Shown: positions 57,152 to 64,000 of the stretch, piece after piece | Position numbering within the stretch: the first letter of the stretch is position 1 | How the letters are laid out: every line of letters begins with the position of its first letter | NCBI GenBank assembly: GCA_001692895.1 | Contig: KV748176.1 | Span: 6,291,092 to 6,355,091, forward strand | Direction: 5' to 3' | Length of the DNA stretch: 64,000 bases | Source of the DNA: Cenococcum geophilum 1.58 | Lineage: Eukaryota > Ascomycota > Dothideomycetes > Gloniales > Gloniaceae | The notes under the pieces: generated by a model | Databases searched by the model: none | The model's input: only the letters and a program-made list of their open reading frames with translations | What the model was told of the DNA's origin: nothing | Made by a program: the position numbers and the translations under genes

Positions 57152-58537
57152 ATGNAGCTTACCGAAGTATTGCTTATCGAAGTATTACTTTTCGTAGGCG
57201 CTGCTTTCGCGGCAGTCCAGCCTCATCGCCATCGTCACCGTCATGCTCCTCGCGACCTCATTAATCGTGAGCCAAATCCTGTCGCCGACGGCGCATATCC
57301 TCCCGTTCGGACTGTTATTCTCTACATGCTGAATGGAAGCCCCATTTCCGAGACTGAGGTTATGGAGGGCATCCACAACGGTACGCTTATTTGGGAGGAC
57401 GATGGTGGCCTTCAGGAATATCATTCATCAATCCCTACGCCAACCCCCACGCCAACTCCTACGCCAACATCAACCCCCAGCCCGTCCGTTTACGTCGCCG
57501 AGGTTTCATCTGCTCCTGCAAGTTCCGCAGTGGAGTCGAGTGTTGCGCCAGCGTCATCCGCTTCTTATGGAGAGGGGGTCGACAAACCATTCCCTTCTGG
57601 TCTCCCCTGCAGTTCGTTCCCTTCTGGCTATGGTGCAGTTCCGGTTGACTATATGGGTCTGGCTGGCTGGATCGGTATTCAAAGTCCTGGCTACTCTGGG
57701 GGCGACGGCTACAATGACATCTCCACTGTTCCCAAGGGATCCTGCCCAGATGGTAGCTGCTGCAAGAGTGGAAGCTTCTGCTCCTACAACTGCCCTCCTG
57801 GTTATCTTAAAGCTTCTTGGCCTGAGCTGCAGGGACTTGATGGCCAATCTCTTGGTGGTCTGTACTGCAACAACGGCGAGCTCGAGATGGCAAGCGGTTC
57901 AATTGCAAAGACCCTTTGCGTGAAAGGCACCGATAAGGTTGAAGTCGTTGTTCAGAACAAATTATCAGGCTGTGCTTCCATCTGCCGTACTGATTATCCC
58001 GGTAAGTATTCGAAGTGAGCAGGTGCCAGTTCTATTCTAACATCTAAACAGGCAGTGAGGGCGAGACCGTCCCACTCCAAACTGAGCCCGATACCATTAC
58101 CGAGCTTGCATGCCCTGACGGCAGCGACTACTACCACTGGAACAACAAGCCAACATCTGCTCAGTACTACCTTAACAACCTGGGTGTCGAACAATCCGAT
58201 GCTTGCTGGTGGGGCGATGGGTCGCAGCCGGTTGGCAACTATGCACCAGCAAATTTGGGTGTCGGGTTCATCGATGGCAAGGCTTGGATCTCTCTCTTCC
58301 AAAACGCCCCAACGACAACTGCCAAGCTTGACTACACCGTTGAAATTACTGGTGATAACGTCGTCGGAAAGTGCAAGTACTCGAATGGCCAGTACTGCTC
58401 TGGTGATAATTACAGCGACTGCAATTCCGTTGCAGGCTGTACTGTGAGTTCTTAATTGTCAAGATTATTTGCAAACTCAACTAATTTTTCAATAGGTTGC
58501 GGCCAGCTCTGGAAAGATCACCATTGTTTTATCATAG
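57152..58537 (+). CDS. SUN-family secreted cell-wall protein (GH132, Sim1/Uth1/Sun4 type)
   Basis: Exons 57152-58001, 58052-58443 and 58496-58537 give 427 residues. The second codon holds an ambiguous base at 57,155; A would give Lys. A signal peptide (LTEVLLIEVLLFVGAAFAAV) is followed by a His/Arg run and a Pro-Thr repeat linker at about residues 93-108, then a Ser/Ala-rich spacer. The Cys-rich SUN domain runs from about 145 to the end: KPFPSGLPCSSFPSGYGAVP, VPKGSCPDGSCCKSGSFCSY, NCPPGYLKASWPELQG, LCVKGTDKVEVVVQNKLSGC, YYHWNNKPTSAQYYLNNLGV, SDACWWGDGSQPVGNYAPAN. The last intron (GTGAGT..AATAG) adds VAASSGKITIVLS, the usual SUN C-terminus. Without it the frame ends early at VSS. SUN proteins act in septation and wall remodelling and have been reported to act on beta-1,3-glucan. 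Confidence 0.92.
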
Positions 58538-61298
58538 TTGCAACGAAACGCAGAGTTGGTCTTGATGCGATATACCCAGCCAACATATGTTCTCAGTTGT
58601 GTTTATGTGTTGCATTTCTCGTGGTCTGCATGCCAAGTACCATCTTCCGAACGGGTTTCGGGGGGGAAATTATTAAGAGATTCAAGAAAAAGAAAAAGAA
58701 GTTAAGTACTTTCGCATGTCGGAAAATTCCATCGAAGTGGCTAGGAACACTATCGTACAAAGATCTCTTCTACGAACCAATGTTATATGCACACTTTGTC
58801 CATTACAGCATGTTAGGGACTATGTTGCCAGAACCTTGGTACGTATGAAGAAATCTGAAGCTATGGGGGGAGTTTGGCTGTCCACAACATTTATGTATGA
58901 AATGGCATTGTCCCATTCTTCCCATCTCCATATTTGCTCCCATCTAGCGTTCGTAGGTTTTTTCTGACTAGCGTTTACTATTTTTGCTTTTCTCCTTTAC
59001 GGCTATCATCTCTGCATTTTTCCTTCGGAGACGCCCAGACAAGCTTCACCCCCCCGCTGTTTTTGTTGTCCTTTTTCCTTTGTTTTTGTTTTCCTACTTC
59101 ACTTTGCTGCTCATCCTTTTCTCGAATGGTTTATTCATAAAGGAAGGCAAGGTGTGCAATTGCGCGCGCGAAACACAGTCCGTCTCTGTCGAAAGGGAAA
59201 AACTTGGGAGGAGAGAAGGGACAGGTTTTTGACTTAGTATGCTTGTTACTATTGCTACTGGCTGTACTCGACCTTCAAAGCTTGACCTATTCATATATCT
59301 TGCCTGTCTGGTTCGGAATATGGCCTGCCCCGGGGACGGGGGTGCGGGCCGGATGGGTGGTATGCGGCTATGGCGGTGGGGGAGATGATGGGTTGGCTTT
59401 GGTTGGCTGCTGCGATATCTCAAATGTATAATGTATTTTTTCACTCCATGGATTGAGCTTTTGGCCGAGTAAAAAAAATAATTGCTAATTTCTCCAGCAT
59501 TGCGACAAGTGCGCTAATTTTGCGTGAATTTTATGAAGTTGAGTGGCTTAGTTCATCTCGGCTTACACCTTTGCGTGGTGTCCAATCTAGGCAGCTAGGC
59601 TGGATCTTCATCATGGCCTTCCTCGAAGAAAAGTATATTTCGTTTGTTTCATGTAAGGCTGTTTTAACTTCATGATTCTTGCTCTCTGCTTCGTATCCCT
59701 ACGACCTCTCTGCGGCGAGTCCGCTCTGGCTTTCCGGATCCCGCTTACTACTTAGACACGCCATCTTATTGACCAGGAACGGAGATTTCCAACAATGTCC
59801 CTTAAATGTTTACAAATAAAACCTAGAAACTGCAAGGGCCGGCGGAGTCACGAAGACGATCTCCGCAAGACTGTGGAGTCTTTCTGAAATCCCCTCCGAC
59901 CTTCTCTCTCCTCTCATAGACCTCAGCCTACCTTCTACCGCTTCTTGCGCCTTTTCCTTTTGTAGTCTCCAGTCCCAGGACCGGGACTGTATAGCGCCGC
60001 GCGACATCCTCTTCTATTCCTGCCAAACAATAACGTAACACACCAACACCAACAGTCCTGTTCTTGCTTGTCTTGTGGCTCCGGGACTCGGGCGAGTGTG
60101 CATGCTAACGCATAGTTAATATAGTGCAAGACACGGCGACAGGGACAGAGCTTGTCAGGTCCACAACTTGCACCGGTGAAGACTGTTTTATATTTCCGGC
60201 TCCCGCAAGTGCTACAGCAGAGCAGATTCTGCAGCCATCCGGATCCCAGCGAGTTGGATTCGCACTAGCTTGCGCGACAGCGGACGCCTCGTTAACGGGA
60301 AGACCAAAGCCAAGCTGCGTGGTTGTTGCGCTGACGGATCTAGAGTAGATCCAGGAAAAGAGCGTTAGCAGATATCGTCTCCATCACCCCACCCACCCCT
60401 CTTACTTTCCTTCCCTCATTAATAAGGCTGACATATTTCTCAACCCGGTCAGTAACGTCATGGTGCATCAGCATGGCTGAATCGATGCAGTAGCAGCTCG
60501 ACTGTAATGCATTAGTGCATTAGTGCATTAGTGCGTACATAATCCCCCGCCTGCATGCAGTCAGCGCCACACCAATGCCTGAATCTGAAAATCAGGACAA
60601 CCATACGGATGCGCAAAACATATTTGATTCAAGTACCCGCACTTCTAGGCTCGAGCGCCTTGTGGGGAACCGAAGAGCCCGCTTCGGCGAATGTATATAG
60701 TGGAGTTACATAGGTCATGCCGTTGAGCGACGAGTGAAGTGCCGGAAGTGACATGCAAAAAGTGCCCTCGCTGTATAGGACACGGTATATGTTGCTTAGA
60801 TGAGCGGAAGCAATTTTAGTACAGGAAGAAGACCAGAATAATCGAAAGGGTAGGTAAGAAAGTAAAATTGAAAAGCTGCTAGCAGAAAGTAGGAAGAGAG
60901 AGGAAGCAGCCGTGTTTTGGCTTCAGTGGCCAAGCATTTACGTCCGTTTCATACTCCAGAATAAGGGCGCGTTACCTGCTGACCTAATTGGTACTCGTAA
61001 ATACGCCCGTATCGTGAGATTTGTTCTTGTACAGCTCGAGTGGGCACGAAAATAGCGAGTTAGCGCCGGTTGTAGTAGCAAGACAATGGTTGGCGTCCAC
61101 AGAAACGGCTCTTGAGTTGCACAGGCTCACAAATATGTTGGCCCGACCGATGCTCTTATTGTGACACGATTGCCGGAGGTGTATATGGCGAAGCCACCAA
61201 GTGCCGATGGTAATATTTAGAAGCGCAGGGTGATTAGGTAGCAGAGATAGTTTTATGTGGTCCAAAAGAAAACACCAACTAAGCTTCTAGCCATATTT
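58538..61298. other. 2.8-kb convergent intergenic stretch, no gene recognised
   Basis: Lies between the 3' ends of two convergent genes. Short frames (for example 59094-59444 minus and 60124-60348 plus) have no motif. A short 8-bp array ATTAGTGC (three to four copies) is at about 60,508-60,537, and a run of A/G triplets is near 58,686-58,703. A long space between convergent genes is unusual, so a non-coding RNA or a multi-exon gene I cannot recognise is possible. Confidence 0.45.
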
Positions 61299-63333
61299 TC
61301 AGGCTGGTGTGTCCGCCAGCGCCTGAAGGTACGGGTCTCCTTCCGTATGACTACTGGTCAGGTTCGCACTGGCAACGAACCCCGGGTAGTGGTTTTGCTC
61401 GTTGGGTATCGGACTATCGAGAGATATCCCGTTGTGACCTCCGTGTGTAAGACAGCCGACACACTCGCAGCCATCGCCACATTGGCAGGTGCCAGTGGCA
61501 TCGTTACAACCTGGGAGAACAAGTGTTTGCAAGAAGAAAGAAGATGGCGAGAGGGTGAGCGTCTCATCATTGTCCTGATTATCAGGGCTCTCTACGAACG
61601 AAGGACTGCTAGGCATTTTGCCTTCTCCAGGCATGCACGGCTGTGTGGTGTGACTCTGGGTGCTCGAGTTAAACTGTTCAAACTCGGCCATTGGAGTAGT
61701 TTGTGCCGGTGTCCGCATCCCGCCCTGTGGCCAATATACGTTTGTGTTGTCTTGCTGTGGCAAATTCATTAGAGAATTCATATCAACTTGGTACTGCAGA
61801 GTGGGCGAGGGCAATCTCGGGAAATCGAAAGATTGTGCATTCTGATTATAGGTGAAATTTTGTTGGTGCTGCAATAGATACGTTGGCTGGTGCGGATAGG
61901 CAGGGACGTCAAATGCAGATGACATCGAAGCGTCTGAACCCCCATTCCTCATAAAGTCATTCATTTCCCGAAGATAATGAGTCATCGTGGCGTTGTGAGG
62001 ATGAGCAGCGCAACCAAAACAAGCGCAGCCATCACCGCAGTGACAATTATGTTCCAACCGATTTCCGGTACCATCATTTATTGCGTGGTTTGAGGCCATG
62101 CCGAATCTCGGATGATGCTGACAGGCTGTCGGAGCAGTGAATATAGGTGGACCAAAACCGTAGCTAGATGGCATCATCACATTACCTGACATGTTGCCGG
62201 GATGGCCCAGTGCGAATGGCACATGTTGATCTCCTATATTCATCTGGCCGTGGATGGGAGTGTACGATGAGCCAATGTTGTGAAATTGACCGTTTAGTGC
62301 AGGTTTCTGATAAGGGATGACATTCTGAAAATCTGGCGGTTGCATCTGGATCTGTGCTAGCGATTCAGTCTGCGGTTTACGCCTTGTTCCTGAGTAGCAT
62401 GAATCCTTTACTTGGCCCTCCTTTGCTTGTTCCGTGGATTTACTGCAGCAACATCCACCATTTTGTTGTTTAGGAAGAGGCTCCGATTCTTGGCGGCTCA
62501 ATTTAGGCTTAGGTTTTGGTTTACAGCAATTAGAGGTCCCGTTGAGATCGTTAGGTTCCGGCGCAATTTCTCGGTAGCCATTCGATGAAGGTTGCCCATG
62601 AGACGACTCGTTCTTGTCATCGCCTGTGAAGGCGCGTTCCAATATTTGTACACCTGAATTATAACTTTGCTTTCGCGGCAGAATTGGGTTCATGCGGGGA
62701 GTCGAGCTCGTGCTCGATGTTGGTGAGGCTCCGTTGTTTGACCCTGGCTCTGACTCCGGTAAGGTGACACTGGTAGGTGTTTTCGCCGCCTGCGATGAAG
62801 TACCACCATTGTTACTCTCCATAGCTCTCTGCAGGGCGACTGGATTGAAAGTGCTAGTGGACTTCTTACGTCTGCTTTTCTGCACCCGATTCGCACTACC
62901 AGCTGGTACTGGCGTACTTGGAGTGGCCGCAGGAGCATTTTCCGAAGGACAAGCACATTCAGATGCTGAAGGTATCGCAATTAGGATATTGATTCAAAAA
63001 ATTGAAGGAATTCATACTCTTGGGGATTGTGTAATTGATTACCAGGCGCTCGCAGCTGCATGATCCTACCGGGTGAGGACAGCTACTCAACGGGCGACCA
63101 GGCTTGCGAACCTCCAGCAAAACGCGATCCTTGTGATCGCATTTCGAAGATCGGTGACCACGAATGCATGGACCACTTTTGAGGTAACCGATGTCAGTCG
63201 AAGGACAATCTCAGTAGGATAGGGAAGGTTGGGCAAAATTAGGTAGGAGAAGAAGAAGAAGAAGATTGCAAAGACTAGGTCAGACTTACCATGCAACTTT
63301 CTTTCTCTCACCGTTGACGTCGAGCCAAGGCAT
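61299..63333 (-). CDS. Copper-fist transcription factor (Mac1/GRISEA/Cuf1-like)
   Basis: Three exons: 63333-63290, 63175-63018 and 62965-61299, giving 622 residues. Introns of 114 and 52 bp are GT..AG. Splicing restores the copper fist at the N-terminus: KKVACGPCIRGHRSSKCDHK, with zinc ligands Cys15, Cys18, Cys27 and His29, then RVLLEVRKPGRPLSSCPHPV with the minor-groove KPGRP at 39-43, then GSCSCERLV. A long Asn/Gln/Ser-rich region follows. Two cysteine copper-sensing motifs are visible, CHCGDGCACFGCAAH at about residue 375 and CQCGDGCECVGCLTH at about 561. There are also the clusters NCCKPKPKPKL and NGGCCCS. Two such C-terminal Cys repeats are the mark of copper-uptake activators of the Mac1/GRISEA type, which switch on copper transporter and ferric reductase genes when copper is low. 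Detoxification regulators (Ace1/AceA) are shorter with a different Cys array. The activator role is inferred. Confidence 0.9.
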
Positions 63334-63853
63334 GTTTGCGTGCAATCAAAGGGACGGGAACGTGCTCGAATACAGGCCTATCATGCGAGTATCTTTCCAT
63401 ACTGTGAGCTTTGTGGTCCCTGTATATTGCGGAAATCACAACGGAGGGGGTGGAAGGCGAATGGCCGTGCTGTCTTCCAAGACGCCAACTACGTACGGGG
63501 TAATGAATTACGGGACGAAGCGGCATACATACAAGCTTCTAGCACGGCAAGCAAGGGACACGGTGTGCGGGTATGCGCCTTGTACCTCTGTAAACCAAGC
63601 TGAGGGAATGGCTGGCACACCACCCTAACGTCGCGACCCGAAAGAGAGATGTGGTTCGCAGCGCTTAGAGGACGGCATCCGCCAAATTAAAAGGTGGTTG
63701 GCTGGCGCAGTGAGCGAGGTAGTTGGAGCAGAAACGAGCAGATTAATATGTCTGAGTTGAGGAAAAAAGAAATACAAGTGAATAGGTTTCAGAAGTTGTT
63801 GATAAAGAATTATCAGGCGTGATCTCAACATACAGAATCGCGAACTGAGGCTC
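63334..63853. promoter_or_regulatory. Upstream region of the copper-fist gene
   Basis: 520 bp before the minus-strand start codon. Short frames on + (63266-63628, 63340-63603) are not supported as genes. No metal-response element is claimed. Confidence 0.45.
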
Positions 63854-63988
63854 CTACGCCTTCCCAATAGAACACGGACTCTTGAACCCACAGCCGTCAG
63901 TGAGATGATTCTGCGGCTCCACGCACTCGTCTGTGATGGAGCTTTCGAGGTTGATGTCAAGATAATGGAGGAGGCCCTTGCGGGCGTA
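63854..63988 (-). CDS. Possible 3' exon of a gene running off the right edge
   Basis: The minus strand reads YARKGLLHYLDINLESSITD, then ECVEPQNHLTDGCGFKSPCS and IGKA to a TAG at 63,854-63,856. An in-frame TGA lies 12 bases from the window edge, but a possible acceptor (CCGCAAG just before GGCCTC) could make this a last exon. Cysteine content suggests a secreted or metal-binding tail. Too little is visible to name it, and it may be a chance frame. Confidence 0.25.
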   Translation of the reverse strand, partial: YARKGLLHYLDINLESSITDECVEPQNHLTDGCGFKSPCSIGKA

Positions 63989-64000
63989 TCAGTCGGGCAT

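Overview
The window looks like a filamentous ascomycete (Pezizomycotina) chromosome. Genes are split by short GT..AG introns of about 47-290 bp. The conserved proteins are typical of moulds: a GT62 mannosyltransferase, a DUF202 protein, Dbp5, Bzz1, a fungal amino acid/auxin permease family transporter, a SUN-family wall protein and a copper-fist regulator. The repeats carry the mark of repeat-induced point mutation (RIP). The species cannot be fixed from sequence alone.

Bases 1 to about 39,180 form an AT-rich block with almost no living genes. CpA and TpG are scarce, TpA is abundant, and reading frames are broken by TAA/TAG where Gln or Trp is expected. Recognisable fossils are a FunK1-type fungal protein kinase (2.7-5.1 kb, +), a Tad/I-like LINE (19.4-22.9 kb, +), a 3'-truncated Ty3/gypsy element (30.1-34.7 kb, -) and a PIF/Harbinger transposase (38.0-39.0 kb, -). 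In the kinase, LINE, gypsy and Harbinger copies key acidic residues have become Asn or Lys. Several other degenerate reading frames could not be named. Inside the block sit GC-richer islands made of minisatellites that do not look RIP-mutated. The main ones are an inverted pair of modules at 26.2-28.3 kb and 34.8-36.6 kb that flank the gypsy remnant.

From 39.2 to 42.1 kb composition becomes normal but the sequence is still mobile or broken. There are strong palindromes, a degenerate unknown frame, a 132-bp TA-flanked MITE, and a Tc1/mariner-type transposase that is nearly intact but carries a frameshift and one stop.

From 42.7 kb on lie seven complete conserved genes with reconstructed exons: mnn9-like (+), DUF202 (-), dbp5 (-), bzz1 (+, divergent from dbp5), an amino acid transporter (+), a SUN-family gene (+) and a Mac1/GRISEA-like copper-fist transcription factor (-). 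A possible partial gene touches the right edge. The genes are housekeeping and wall/secretory functions (Golgi mannan synthesis, mRNA export, actin patches, cell wall, copper homeostasis). They do not form a pathway cluster. Two long gene-free stretches (54.0-57.15 kb and 58.5-61.3 kb) remain unexplained.
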